Shown: positions 40,076 to 52,917, counted from the stretch's first letter. The stretch: DNA of 64,000 nt from Ciona savignyi (GCA_000149265.1 CH003411.1:159634-223633), one strand, 5' to 3'. Notes: a model not told the origin generated them from the sequence alone. Numbers and translations are program-made.

Positions 40076-41085
40076 GGAGCAACCACCACCCCAAGCAACC
40101 ACCACCCAAGCAACCATCACCCAACCAACCATCACCCCAACCAACCACCACTCGTGCAACCACCACCAAAGCAACCACCACCCAAGCAACCACCACCGGG
40201 GCATCACCAACCCAAGCAACCACCACCGTGCAACCACCACTCGTGCAACTACCACCCAAGCAACCACCACCCCAAGCAACCACCACCCAAGCAACCATCA
40301 CCCCGAGCAACCATCACCCAAGCAACCACCACCCCAAGCAACTACCACCCAAGCAACCGCCATCCAAGCAACCACCACCCAGGCAACAAACACCCCAAGC
40401 AACCACCACCCCAAGCAACCACCACCCAAGCAACCATCACCCCGAGCAACCATCATCCAAGCAACCACCACCCCAAGCAACTACCACCCCAAGCAACCAC
40501 CACCCCAAGCAACCGCCATCCAAGCAACCACCACCCAGGCAACCACCACCCAAGCAACCATCACCCCGAGCAACCATCACCCAAGCAACCACCACACCTA
40601 GCAACCGCCATCCAAGCAACCACCACTCGTGCAACTACCACCCTAAGCAATCAACACCCCAAGCAACCATCACCCCGAGCAACCATCACTTGAGCAATCA
40701 TCACCCCAAGTAACCACCACCCAAGCAACCACCACTCCAAGCAACCATCACCCCTAGCAATCAACACCCCAAGCAACCATCACCCCAAGCAACCATCACC
40801 CTAAGCAACCATCACCCCAAGCAACCATCACCCCGAGCAACCATCACCCTAAGCAACCATCACCCCGAGCAACCATCACCCCGAGCAACCATCACCCTAA
40901 GCAACCATCACCCCAAGCAACCATCAATTGCGCAACCACCACACCAATCCACCATCACCCCAAGTAACCACCACCCGGGCAACCATCACCCCAAGTAACC
41001 ACCACCCGGGCAATAACCACCACCCAGGCAAACACCTCCTGTGCAACCATTGCCCCAGGCAACTACCACCATGGACAACCACCTC
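40076..41085. repeat. CAACCACCACC/CAACCATCACC minisatellite, right part, about 1 kb
   Basis: More than 60 units of 15-17 bp with a strong pyrimidine/purine strand bias (almost no G on the + strand except GCAA). All long open frames here are repeat artefacts rich in Pro, His and Thr. Confidence 0.97.
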
Positions 41086-41392
41086 GTTATATTAAATCCT
41101 TGGACAACGAGTTTATATTCTTTCCCCTCCCACACGCATTCTGCTGATACAGTGTCAAATAACACCCATTATGTCGCCTAGCCTTCCTAGTACATACCGG
41201 TACTTCTACCGTAAGCTTCGCTGACATAAGACTAAATGCTAACTGCTACTCTCTGTACTATGTGTACAAAGCACATATCCCTGCCACAATGTTATACAGA
41301 AATCGTCATCACAGAGAATTTTAAGCCTAACCAGAACCCAGTTACCAAAACCTGAAAAACAGTAAAAATCGCGAAACGCTTTGTTGCGTTCA

Positions 41393-41605
41393 TACGCTGG
41401 AGGGCGCAATCCCAGCAGATACAGCAAGCATAGGATCTGCCGCTTCAATCGGGATTTGCCATCTGCCAGCAGATAAATCGCATATGACAGCCCCGCTACA
41501 AGAGACGATTTGTACCATTTTCATGCCGCTACAAGCGATGGAAAATTGACGGATCGGTGCCTCTAACAATTCTGACTTGGCATAATTACGCCGATGAATA
41601 CTCAT
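41393..41605 (-). other. unrecognised 71-codon open frame
   Basis: ATG-initiated frame, MSIHRRNYAKSELLEAPIRQ to VSAGIAPSSV, GC-richer than its surroundings. CTTGTAGCGG and TATCTGCTGG each occur twice. No family recognised; no splice context seen. It may be part of an old repeat. Confidence 0.2.
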
Positions 41606-41745
41606 TTTTAATAAACTAGTGCCGCTAGCCTAATATTTCCCTTGAAAAAAACACATTATAATGAATATTTTCTACTTGGAATTAAATAATTGTGGTAGTT
41701 TGGTAACCTAAAACAACACAACAATTCTCATATTCCAATACAACA

Positions 41746-41790
41746 CTACGACAAAGTAGAAAAGTAGAACAGCTTTCTACTTTGTCGTAG
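41746..41790. repeat. 17-bp perfect hairpin
   Basis: CTACGACAAAGTAGAAA (41746-41762) and its exact reverse complement (41774-41790) around an 11-nt loop. One imperfect step outward also pairs. Confidence 0.9.
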
Positions 41791-42717
41791 CGTCGCAGCG
41801 CCAACTAATTACTAAACTGCGTCGTACGGACGCATTGGATCGTGTTGCAGTAGATCGCAAACGCCAATGTGTCGCAGCAAGGTGACGTACAACAATCGTA
41901 ACGGTGCAGTGGGTATTGGCCTTAACGAATTCCTAAAATTACGCCATGCGTTGTGCGATGGTATGAGCAGAAAGTATTTGCGTTAACATATGTTGGGTAA
42001 CGGCACTAGTATTTTATTAGCTGAGTTTTAAATATAAGATTTAATAGCTTCAATATTCATAAGCTAGTCCCACAAACCCACTTTAAATGCTTATCTGTGA
42101 GACAATAGAAAATGTGTCTATATGGTTCCGGTTAAGTAAGTCAGAGGATCTATTTTGTTTAGTGGTTAGTCTTGGCTTATCGCAACCTACTGTTGTTGTT
42201 TATTTTATGACAGGCAAGACCGTAGCGATTCCAGATTTCTAATCACCAGATATATAATGTAAAGGTGCAAGTTAAAGTCCAACTTAATAGATTCAATCGC
42301 GTGTTAATTTAAAACCTATTGTGACTATATGTTTTGATGTTTTTGCTTGTAGAAATAAACTGGTTGTCTGGTTATCTAATTACACTTGGTATATCGTATA
42401 CAAGTTGTATTACGTTATTTTACAAGAAGAAAGCAAAGAATTCCGCGTTACTTATATAAACTTGATGTCGGTTTCTGAATGAATTATTCTGGTGATATTA
42501 CTACAGACAAGCTTGGATTTCTTACAACATTTTATTTTAAATAAATACCACCTGATGTATGATAACTTAAAAATAAATAGTCTCTACGTACATGGTTATG
42601 TGTATCGTTGCTTCATAAACAGAATATGTGTTATCTAAATACTTGATATATAAGACGTCGCAAAACAACCGGTGTGTGGAGTTGAATAATTATCCGGTAA
42701 TGATTGTCGGTATAACA

Positions 42718-42750
42718 ATGATGTCATCATAGAGGCAACGCTTATATAAT
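42718..42750. promoter_or_regulatory. CRE/AP-1-like palindrome followed by TATA-like box
   Basis: ATGATGTCATCAT (42718-42730) is a 13-bp palindrome of the ATF/CREB-AP-1 type; TATATAA follows at 42743. No transcript is known here; it could serve an upstream non-coding exon of the NXPE gene. Motif evidence only. Confidence 0.25.
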
Positions 42751-43109
42751 GAAGGAAATAATGAAGGAAACTTGTCAGCCACTAAGCAATATTGGCTTTG
42801 GCCGCATTTTCAAATCGCTTGTCTTCTCTAAGAACCCCAACGATTAACTTCGGACTTAACTTTTTCATGCTATTTGCGTGCAAGAATTTTTTTTATTTCC
42901 AGCCGTGATAAGCGTTCGGTATTGCTCTTTTTATCGTGTAAAAGTTATATCATCGGTGGAAAAGCTTGGTGTCGCGCGTGGTTGCTTCTATATCAGCAAC
43001 GGATAATAAGTAATTGTTGACTTCTGGTAGTAGCCAGGCTAAGGTGATACAAACTTGAATGTATACGCACGACAGAGTGTATAACAAAGAAATAATCCGT
43101 TTACACTTT

Positions 43110-43710
43110 ACCAAAAACATAACTTTAAACATAATTATAACGTCGAACCATTTCTTCTTCTTCTCGCAGTTGTCTTTTAGCAGTAGCCAGGCTAAGGGTC
43201 TATGTATTAGCAAGATATGTAAAGCCAATAAGTTAAGAATTGAGGAAGATAATAAAAATAAAGCCTCGCATGACGCGCGCCATTAGTAAAACTAAACGAG
43301 CGTGTATATAATAAATGTTTCCTTAACAAAAAAATGCTTTAAACGGGGTGATAATACCATACAGTGTCAATAGTATCTTGATCTTTGATTTACGTCGCTA
43401 TGGTATCTTGCTGAAGTATGTCTTTTTGAGTAATCAATCGACTTTCGGCCACCTTGCGACTTTCTGTTGGAAAAGTCACACTGCATTAGGAAATCTATTC
43501 AAAATTTAAAGGAGTTGTAGATAAATTTTAAATATTCCGATTATACTTAACAATTACCAAAAACAAAAATTGCCAAACATAATTATAAGGTCGCACCATT
43601 TCCGGGTCTATGTATTAGCTATAGAGATGTTAAACCATTATAGTTGAGAATCAACGAAGATAAACAAAAATGATACTGAAGCCCATTCCCCGTATGACGC
43701 GAATCAATAT
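43110..43710. repeat. diverged tandem duplication
   Basis: AAACATAATTATAA.GTCG.ACCATTTC, GGGTCTATGTATTAGC and CCGTATGACGCG-type sequence occur at about 43110-43275 and again at 43555-43710 in the same order. Confidence 0.7.
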
Positions 43711-43982
43711 GCGTTACTATCAATTAATATTTACTTTTTACTATCTTATGTTAGCTCAGAGCCCTTTTTTGATTAGCAAGACGATACCAACAAGTATGTG
43801 ATAAAGGTTGGTAATCATTTCAGGGAACAATTTGGAAAGATTTTTTTTAAAATTTAATTTGTTTTATTACGACTTAACTAAAGTCGTTATTGACCGTCTC
43901 TATATTGTACTTTAGTTTGCTACTTTCTGTTAAAGATCTGTGGAAAGAAGATACCAGGGGAGTATGCTGTACCATTGATTAA

Positions 43983-44631
43983 ACATTAGTTAGCTTCCTA
44001 TATATTGTACAATGGCTTATACAGTTATTTTACGTTTTGTAGGTATGTAAATCTTTCGTACCGACATCGCAAGATTATTATGGGTCCCATTTAAAAAAAA
44101 TAGGACACAGATTTTTCTTTTTTTTCGTCAAACGCTTGAAAGGCATGCCATGCCTCGAAAACTACCAAAAGGAATAATGAAATTCCCATTGGCCGATAAT
44201 AAATAAAACGGTATTTGTTTAAAACGGTATTTTGTATAAAACGGTATTTGAAAAAATTGCTTTTGGGGGCATAGCGCTTAAACCGCTGCTCCAATTTGAA
44301 TCAGTGCATTAGCCACTAATTTAACACTTAGAAGAAATAAAAAAAACTAGTGAAATGCCATAAACAATGTATTTTATACAAAAATTATGAATGTGACAGG
44401 CATTGGAGCTGCATTAATATCATTATCGGTTTTCTAGCGATAATGTCAAAGTAAAGTTGTTATTCGTAGCTAAAACACTCTCTTCTCTTAGGCCATACAC
44501 ATAGTTTAACGTTTTTTTAACACAATACGTTACGTAAAACCCTCGGTAGGCAACAGTGGTGTTGATTTACGGGATTGACATTGTTTAAACTTTAAAAGAA
44601 CTCCATTGCTTCATCGGTTCTACCATGTTTT
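43983..44631. repeat. second copy of the 38.55-kb block, with insertion
   Basis: Matches 38551-39020 except for about 205 bp at 44097-44303. That insert contains TTTCGTCAAACGCTTGAAAG; a partial inverted counterpart with GTCAAGCGTTCGAC lies near 45078. Confidence 0.9.
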
Positions 44632-44639
44632 GTCAAAGA

Positions 44640-46755
44640 ACTTCGGTTGCTGGTAAAAGTATTAAGTTTAAAACTTGATAGTCCAGATCCTTAGTTCATT
44701 TCGTGAGAGCGGTGCCCAAGAGGTCGTTTTGAAGCTAGCCGCCAGCTGAAATAATAAACCAGCTTTGTTTTGCTGGTAATGAAAAAACATAACGATCTTT
44801 GTGGACTTCGTAGATTACTGCAAGTCCGTCCTAAGGTTCTCTTAGCTAACGTAACTATAAGGTAATATTAATTCAAAATTATCCAGCATGTTATATTCTA
44901 AGTGGAAAAGCAGTGGCCAACGCACTAACATTCCCGCAAATCTAATTAAAATTGGAGCTGCGCTATATGCTCCGAAAAGCTAAGTTTTTAGAAAATAATA
45001 CCGTTTTAGTTTTTAACATCCCAGAGGAATTCCCAAAAAATTATCACCCAAAATTTAGGGACATAGCATGCCTGTCAAGCGTTCGACAAAAAAAGAAAAA
45101 AAAGAAAAAAGGCACAAATAATATGTGACATATTTTTTAAATGGGTTTTTATTAATTACCTAAGGAGTGAGGTTTAATTTTGTCATAGACGTGCTTTGCG
45201 CAATGTTGGAGTATGTATATTTACTTCGTATGAGAGGTCGAATGAGTTTACTTGGTCGGCCATGTGTAGTTGGTATCGGTGGACGAAGGACCATTAGTTC
45301 ATCGGATCTCCAATAACTTTAACGATGATTGGTTTAGGTATAGAAAGCGTTATCTAACTCTTAGCGGTTTATGTGTTGGAGTGGTGAATTTCGTCTAATA
45401 CGATTCGGTATTAGTTGTGTACATCGTTGGTGATTGCGCATTGGGGAGCGATTAACATATCGGGGCGGTCGGTTCTAAAGCTGTGTCGTCACGTCTTCTC
45501 TTTCGTCGTTCACCCGGATGTCCGACGGAAACGGTGACGATATACATTAGGTTAAGGGGAGAGGTGACAGAACGCCAGCTTTCATGTACACCATGGGCGG
45601 GATGTATTAGGGTGTAAAGTTGCGGTGGTTGCGTTGTGGTTAGTGTTATATCGTTGCGTGATTGTTCAGTGAATATATGGTTTAATAATGGGTCGTGGCA
45701 AGATGATTCAAAGCTGTTAAAACAAATGTTTTTTCATTCAATACCTTCGTGACTAAATTATCGTATCAAACCATACGCGTTCACTTGGCCTTGTCTTTGT
45801 CGCGTAATGACGTTGTATGGTTTAGTGCCGTTGAGTGCCAATATTAGCCTTCTTTGGAATATACATTACACATATGTATTGAGACGAATAGGTGAGTGGA
45901 GTATCAGTGAACTGATAGTCAGTCTTAAAAGTATGAAAGTTTAACTGAGTACTAGTAGAGTAGCTTGAAACATTTTTGCTTACCAAGCACGTAAATTTCC
46001 AATTTTTTAATAACTATTACTGAATTTGCTGAAAAGTAGAATATACATTTTTTAGGCAAGAATTATAGTATTTAAGGATGCCTGAATTGTACATACATAC
46101 AAGCAACCATTTTTGGGTATAGGTTTTACTTCTATCAATGATCGTGGTACTGTGACTACGATCATTTCATCAAACACATTCAGTTTTGAAATATCAAAAT
46201 GAATATGTGTGAGTAACCCTATTGACTAAAGCAAAATAGCAATCAGCATGTTAAGGAGATATTTAGTGGGCTTTCATAACCGTATAATTTAAAAATTCTA
46301 CAGAGATGTAAGACGTTTTATATTTTTTGGTTGGGTGATTGTGTGGAATTCCACTGTATAGTTACTATTTAAAATTTCAATTACTGGGATAAATAACTTA
46401 CAACACTGAAATTGTAAAATCGCTTGTACAACTTCTTTCTGTCTAACTTTTTTGATAGTAGTTGGATGATTATATATTGACTGATGGACCATAATTATAA
46501 ATTTTCGTGGTATTCACATACAATTTATGAATAACGGAAACAATAAATATTTCAGTAGCCTCTGATGTTTGTATTTGTTTATTTTACCTGGTTTGGTTAT
46601 GTTTAAAGTAAAGTAGTCGTGATATGTGGCATGTTGGTAAAGTGTTTGTCGTACCAAGTTTAAATAATTTAATCAATTTGGAGGACAATGCCAACGTTGT
46701 TGGCGGTCATCTTTTAATGCACCAAAACTAAATAACAAAATTTACCTACAGGAAA
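44640..46755. other. non-coding region upstream of the NXPE gene
   Basis: No recognisable gene. 45150-45800 is unusually GT-rich on the + strand. A 12-bp hairpin, AATGATCGTGGT with ACTACGATCATT, lies at 46136-46166. Confidence 0.5.
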
Positions 46756-47925
46756 ATGCAGGAAAATCTTTTAAAATCGTTTGTCGTTCTTGCGGCCTTT
46801 ACTCTTGCATATATTTGCTTGCACCTATCGATGAATAGTTCGAACAAAGGATATCAAAGCAGACTAAAACACCCATTACCTAATATCTACAAACATAGCG
46901 TTTCATTTGAAACCAATAAAGTAAAACAAGATATTCTCCCTCCTGAAGTGTTGGATCCAACATCTGCTCTTTATGGGATTCGATATATTGAGGAATATGG
47001 AAAACCGTTACAAGGTGATATTAAAACTGAACAGCCGTATTTGAAAGACCCAGCTTATGACTGGCGAACGTATATGCCAGATGTCGCGAGTTCCATTGAA
47101 ATGTACAAACAGTTGAATCCTGACAACAAGCCAGAGTTGACAACGTGTGCAAATCTAACCAAAGTGATTGTTGACACTCCCGGAAATCTAAATGTTGGGG
47201 AAAGGTCAGTGCAGAATTTATTTTTATATTGATATTTTCTTTTATCTACAGTGTTACGGAAAAAGTTCTGCTTTTTTGTTAAAATGGAAAAACCGTTTCC
47301 ACGCTGATAATCGTCAGATAAGGTTATGAAATCTTTCAATTTTAGTAATGACCCATTCGAGCGATTTTCGAAATTAATATCATTTTTCAGTCCTTAACAA
47401 AAAACGCCATAAAGCGCACAGCGTTTTTGTCAGTACTGTCTACACCATATTAGCTAATATTCCACATCTAATTCATAAGAGCAAACAACTGTCAAAGTTT
47501 AAACTTGGTTGAGGTTTTCCGTTCTGTTAATGTTTATCGCTGAGAATAGAACTGCTCTAAATGAACAAAAGAAAATAACCTGAACAAAAGATTTTCAGTA
47601 AACAAACGTAAACCAAGTTTCTGTAAACGAACAAAAGAGACGTATGCCCCATATCCATTTTTATTTCCGTTTATTTTAAATTTTAAATATTAGGCTAAAT
47701 ATATATGTGAAAAAGTAGTTTTTTTTCAAAAATAAATAAATTACGATATTTCATGAATATATATATATACATATGTTTTTTGGGGGTTCTGGAGCCCATT
47801 GATTTTTGCTTTGTATAAACCATTAATGTATAAGATTAACCAAGAGTTACAAGGTGCCCAGAGAACCCCATTGTTTTCATTTAGGGTACAAAATATGTTT
47901 AAAAAATGTAATTATTAACACGTTG

Positions 47926-47985
<60 letters not shown>

Positions 47986-50820
47986 ATTATTATTATTGTC
48001 AAGTTTTACACTTAACCAACGATTATTTGGGTTTTTGAAGACACTCTTACATCAGGTCAGTATATACATTTTTGAATTGACTTTTAATTATTCCATCAAG
48101 ATTTCAAGCAACTATACAAGCATTTAATTGTGCTGGAGATGCTAAAACATTTGGTGGGGATTATTTTCGAGCTCGTATTATCCGATCAGAGGAAGCGGGC
48201 GCTTCTCGGCCCAACGGTATTGCGTGTCTCATAACAGACAATTTAAACGGCACGTACACTTTGGAAAGCAAATTACCAATACCCGGATCAATGCAGCTGG
48301 AAGTTGTACTCGTATATTCTGTGGAGGGAATCGCTGAACTCATTATCGCCACATCTTTAAGAAGATACTCTGGTACAAGCTACATAACGACATTTGACAA
48401 TGGCGAAGTGACCGAATGTAATGCCGATTTAACCACCAATAAATTGTAAGTCATTTGTTTATTCTAAAACGCTATTAGCCTAAAACGGTGGTAGATATGT
48501 GTTACCATCGTAATTTCATTGACGACAAATCTTGTTTTCTTTTTTTTGGATAAAGTTTTACTTTTTGAATTGTAGAATGCAGAGGCGTCCAGCCTGTGTT
48601 TAGCGAATGGCTTCTAAATGGCCAGCGCGACATTGATAAACTTGACTGCATTCGGTAAAATTTAGGACGACATTGCTAATTTTGTACAACCGAAATTCGG
48701 ATTTGCGCAACCACAAATGCTATTGTTTCCACACAATCTTACTTTGTGTAACTAGAAAAATGATCAATGTTACAGAGAGCTGGATGTCAATCTGTCGTGT
48801 AACAATGGTATTTCCCAAATCACTCAGGCATGCAATTAACAATCGGTATGTTAATAAAGGCGTACACATACGTATTGATTTACAATCCTAGCTAGCTATC
48901 TAACTCAAAACGAGACTGCATTTTTTTCATTGACGCATGCTCGTACACTAAGGAACTGTTATATTCAAGCTAATTATATATGTACAAATCGCAAACGGGG
49001 TAATAATATATGCTTCAGCAGTCGCAGATAGCACCAGATTTGATGCGAAATATACCAACATATGAAACGGTACGATTTGCGACCACTAGGCTTATATGTT
49101 TAAAGATAATGTTTTTTTCTTTATAGCCGATGGTGCACGATATTAGATAATCAGAGATATATCCTGATTACCCATAATATTCTAAATTGCCTTACCACGC
49201 GTATCATATATATAAAAATACAACCGTTACGCGTGTATAGTATAGACTAATCATTTTCCAAACCATACCATGTTTCTTACTATGTTATGGACTAAATCCA
49301 ACCATTACCATGTTATATGGGATAGAGATAGACCGAAACGTAGTGGGTGAGGTAGAAAACACCGGCATTCGACCATAACGGTGACCGAACAAATCTAAAT
49401 AGCAGCCTTGGCAATTCGTATTGAATTATATAAGCAAAGAATCTATTAACTTTGTGGTTTGTTTGTAAATGAAATATCAAAAATGTTCTGTTTTGGTTGT
49501 TCAATTAAACTTTAAAAAACCGAAATTTCTTTAATATTATTCTGTTTAATCGGGTTCACAAATCAATTGCGACTCGCAAGAATAAAGTTTAGGTGATCTA
49601 ACAGCTCCCTTTATTACGCAAAACAAGTTGAGGTTTAATTGCATGCCTGAGTGATTTAAGAAATCCCATTGTTACGCGACAGATTGACATCCAGCTCTCT
49701 GGAACATCGAACATTTTGCACTTTGTCCAGTTTAAACGTGTTTGATTGACAGACAAAAGTGTTATGCTTTTCTCATTAAAATTCCCATTAAAACTTTTTT
49801 TCATTTTTATCTTTGTTTTATTTTAAAACATTATAACTAGTATTGTGTTTAAGTACACTTCTTCGCAGCTTTGTGACTATTCGAATCCCCGTAACAAAGA
49901 AACCGTGGTTTTGTGCCAAGCCTAAATCAAACCAATGTCCTTTGATCAAGTGGATTACGTTTGATCAGTCAAGCAACGAACCAACCAACTATTTAAAATT
50001 CTTTCAAAAAGAAATGCAGATGAATCGAGATCAACCCGTTCAAACGCCTAAATATAAATTTAACGTTTCAGGTGGATACTTTAGGGAAAAGCTCAGTAAA
50101 TGTACCACTGATAGTAATTTGGATTTAGACATCTCGCGGCCGAATGGCTATATATATAATGGTCATTGGGTGTCACTAGTGTGCGAAAACAAGCTTAATC
50201 CGGATGCTGTATTTCAGTGCTTTCGAAACAAAGTCGTTTACTTCCTTGGCGATTCGACTGTACGACAATTCTTTGAATTTGTCCATACTTACAGGCATCT
50301 TAATGTTTCAGGCCCAGATTCTTGTAAAGTGTGGCAGCAACCCAAAATAGCAATTGACAAAGAGAAGAACATTACCTTTTATTACAGATGTCACGGACCT
50401 CCTTTGCAAAATCCCGGACCGCCCAGTAGTCGTCCGTATATCAGTGACATTTTAAACGAAATAACTGGTGGACCTGACACTTATATAATCATCACTATTA
50501 GTCTACACTTATACTTCTACGAGCCTTCGGTTTTTATTCATCGAATAAAGGGCATTCGTGAATCAGCTGAGAAATTAATCCACAGAAACCCAGGAACCAA
50601 GATCATTGTAAAAGGCAACAACGTTTTAACATCACCACAAGAATGGCTTGGCCTTAGATATGATAATATAATGTCTGAAGTGTTTAAAAACCTGAATTCC
50701 GTAATATTTTTGCGACTTTGGGACATTACGACAGTTTGGCCTCTTAATGATTATCACCCGGGCGGTCCGTCGCTTTCGGAGGAAATATTATATGCATTTG
50801 AATTCTTTTGCAGCACCTAG
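46756..50820 (+). CDS. NXPE family protein (neurexophilin and PC-esterase domain), 3 exons, complete
   Basis: Secretory-pathway type II protein of unknown biochemical role. Exons 46756-47204, 48101-48445, 49869-50820; phases 2 and 2 agree; 581 aa. Seen: short cytosolic N-terminus and signal anchor (SFVVLAAFTLAYICLHLSM, about 9-27); membrane-distal region; an immunoglobulin-like neurexophilin/filamin part (FGGDYFRARI, NGTYTLESKLPIPGSMQLEV); C-terminal PC-esterase-like domain with GDSTVRQFFEF (GDS nucleophile block) and a late DYHPGG, where the family's Asp-x-x-His is expected. NxS/T sites are frequent. The ATG at 46756 follows CTACAGGAAA, so an acceptor with an upstream 5' UTR exon is likely. 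In human the family is NXPE1-4; the member cannot be named. The gene lies inside the segment bounded by the two 443-bp MITEs. Confidence 0.9.
47926..47998. repeat. (TA)n(TTA)n microsatellite in NXPE intron 1
   Basis: About 27 TA dinucleotides followed by several TTA/ATT trinucleotides. Confidence 0.98.
48745..49720. repeat. inverted-repeat pair in NXPE intron 2
   Basis: About 80 bp at 48755-48838 containing AGAGAGCTGGATGTCAATCT returns as its reverse complement at 49635-49715 with few differences. Both arms, read from their own strand, give ESWMSICRVTM in frame. The two arms enclose about 800 bp. Confidence 0.85.
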
Positions 50821-50936
50821 AGTCCTAGACTAAACATTTTAGTGCGATCCGCTTGTTTTTATATATTATACCTTTGTATTATTTTATATAATTGTAACCG
50901 CATAGGATATTAAACAGAAATATTTTAGCTAATTTA

Positions 50937-50946
50937 AATAAATAAA
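50937..50946 (+). promoter_or_regulatory. NXPE polyadenylation signals
   Basis: Two overlapping AATAAA hexamers about 120 bp after the stop codon. Confidence 0.7.
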
Positions 50947-51129
50947 ATTTAAAAAGTTTACAACAGAATTTGCACATAAATCATTATATGTTAATAATTT
51001 TAGACTTGACTCAAATTGACAATTCGCAATTAGTTAATTTATATTTTCAAACCGGTAAGCGCAACAACCGTGTTGCTTTGACAATTAGTCATTCCCGATA
51101 TTATACCAATAATTTATTTCGAGCACCCA

Positions 51130-51365
51130 GGTGTATAGGATAGGATGGGATACTCATGTTTATCCCCGTGAATGAAAAAAACACGGGCGTTTAACACACG
51201 GTCAATCGTCAGATCACCTCGCGCCCACCGTCGGTTTACCAGAGCTATTTTAGTATGTTGTTTATGATAGGCACACCCTTCAATTTGGTAGAGCCCATTA
51301 TTCCGCTGGGTTTAGGCATTGTCCGTTAATTGCCTTTCCCACGGACACCACCGACTTGCATATAT
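51130..51365 (-). repeat. composite SINE, 5'-truncated
   Basis: CTCATGTTTATCCCCGTGAA, CACCTCGCGCCCACCGTCGG, TTTGGTAGAGCCCATTATTC, CACGGACACCACCGACTTG. Confidence 0.75.
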
Positions 51366-51843
51366 CACACAAAAGGCCCATTTAACGGTTAAACTTCCCT
51401 TCTATGTAGAAAAAAAGTTAGATTAAAATCACATGTCCCAATTTAAGAACTACGAAATCTCACATCCAGTCACCTAAAAAAGTATTACATGAGATATGAG
51501 ATATATATCAGGTAACATAATATAAAAATGTTAACATTTTAACCAAAGAAGATTTTATAATGTTTTACTTGCAAGTGTAAACTTTAGACTGTTATTTATT
51601 TGAGGATGTCGCAGGACTACAAGTAGAGCTTATTGACCTGCACCACGACAGGCACCATCGTCAACTTTTATTTACAGTGTCACTTGAAGAGTTCTAGACT
51701 TCTGATAAAAAGTAAAAACCAATAAGTTGGTGATATAGCCATGACATTTCTGCTCCTTTTTGTAACCACGTATCTATCAGTGGCACTGAATCACTGACTG
51801 GTTTGTAATAAATTGTTTCTTGTAAACAAGTAGTAGTGCTGAC

Positions 51844-52286
51844 CAGGGCCGGTTTTAGGCCGATTTGACCGATTAGATCAAATTGGGCCCCGCACCTTGA
51901 AGGGGCCCCGCGCTCGCGGGGGTCTTTCTGTATTACGAGGTTTAAAATACTACTGAAACGTAAAATAAATAGTGAAATAATATTCTTTCTCATAATATCA
52001 ATTTGTTATGCATCGTAACTAAGTCAAATTTATATTTCTGTGTCTGCCTGTTACGTCATAATGAATATGGTTGCTAAACAATATACATATGTTTGGAAGT
52101 AAAACAATATATCGTAAATAAGCATCCACATTACCTTTAATTTGTTTTATAGCAAGTATTAAATGTCTATTTTTGTAGTTTGTATGTATTTTATGATATA
52201 TAAACACCCATAAATTTTGCTATGAACAGTAGGGGCCCCGCCATCACATTTCTAATTGGGCCCCGCGGTTCCTAGCACCGGGCCTG
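51844..52286. mobile_element. 443-bp MITE, copy 2, flanks GTGCTGAC / TGTGTCAG
   Basis: Same orientation and length as copy 1 and only a few base changes. Left flank GTGCTGAC (51836-51843), right flank TGTGTCAG (52287-52294): exactly the flanks of copy 1 exchanged. Confidence 0.9.
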
Positions 52287-52917
52287 TGTGTCAGCGGTAC
52301 TTAATGTTTTATAGTTTTTATCGAATACGCAATAACCCTGGTCTGGTATATGACATGTGGAACCAGGGGAATTCCCGGAGCCGTGACAAATAAAGTCTAT
52401 CTTTTATCAGAAATTCAGATTCTTTAGGATATTGCTTAAAAGATGTTTAGATTTAGTATAATTGGTGAAATTTTAGTACGTTGATCAACGTTGTTTTAGG
52501 TAAGAGAATACACGATTACCGATAGTAATAGGCAATTTCGTCCGGAAATTATACAGGACCTATCGATTTAGAATTGCATTCATATGTAAAAATTCTTACA
52601 TAAAATAATATAACAATTTTTTTTTTGTAGGACAGGGTAATTTCAGATCCAAGTAAACAATTATGTAGGTTCCTGTGGAGTTTGAGTAGAATCCTTGTTT
52701 GTGAGGTTAGTTTGCATTGAAGAGACAGGAAGCATAATTGGCGGAACGCCCCCAACAGCACTTGTGGCGGAATGGTTAGCGCAACTGCTTAATATACATA
52801 ATGTGAACCATTATTTTGCATCGAAGAATCGACCTGGAGCAAAATTTATACAATTTAATTTTTAACTTTAGGCTATGGAATTAAGCAATAAATATGCGAG
52901 ACATGCGACTTACTATC

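Noticed and set aside
39764-40713. long Pro/His/Thr- or Gly/Trp/Val-rich frames
   Set aside because: Six-frame translation of the CAACCACCACC minisatellite and G-runs; no start, splice or homology support.
40076-41085. CRISPR array
   Set aside because: Units are contiguous and degenerate with no unique spacers, and the genome is eukaryotic.
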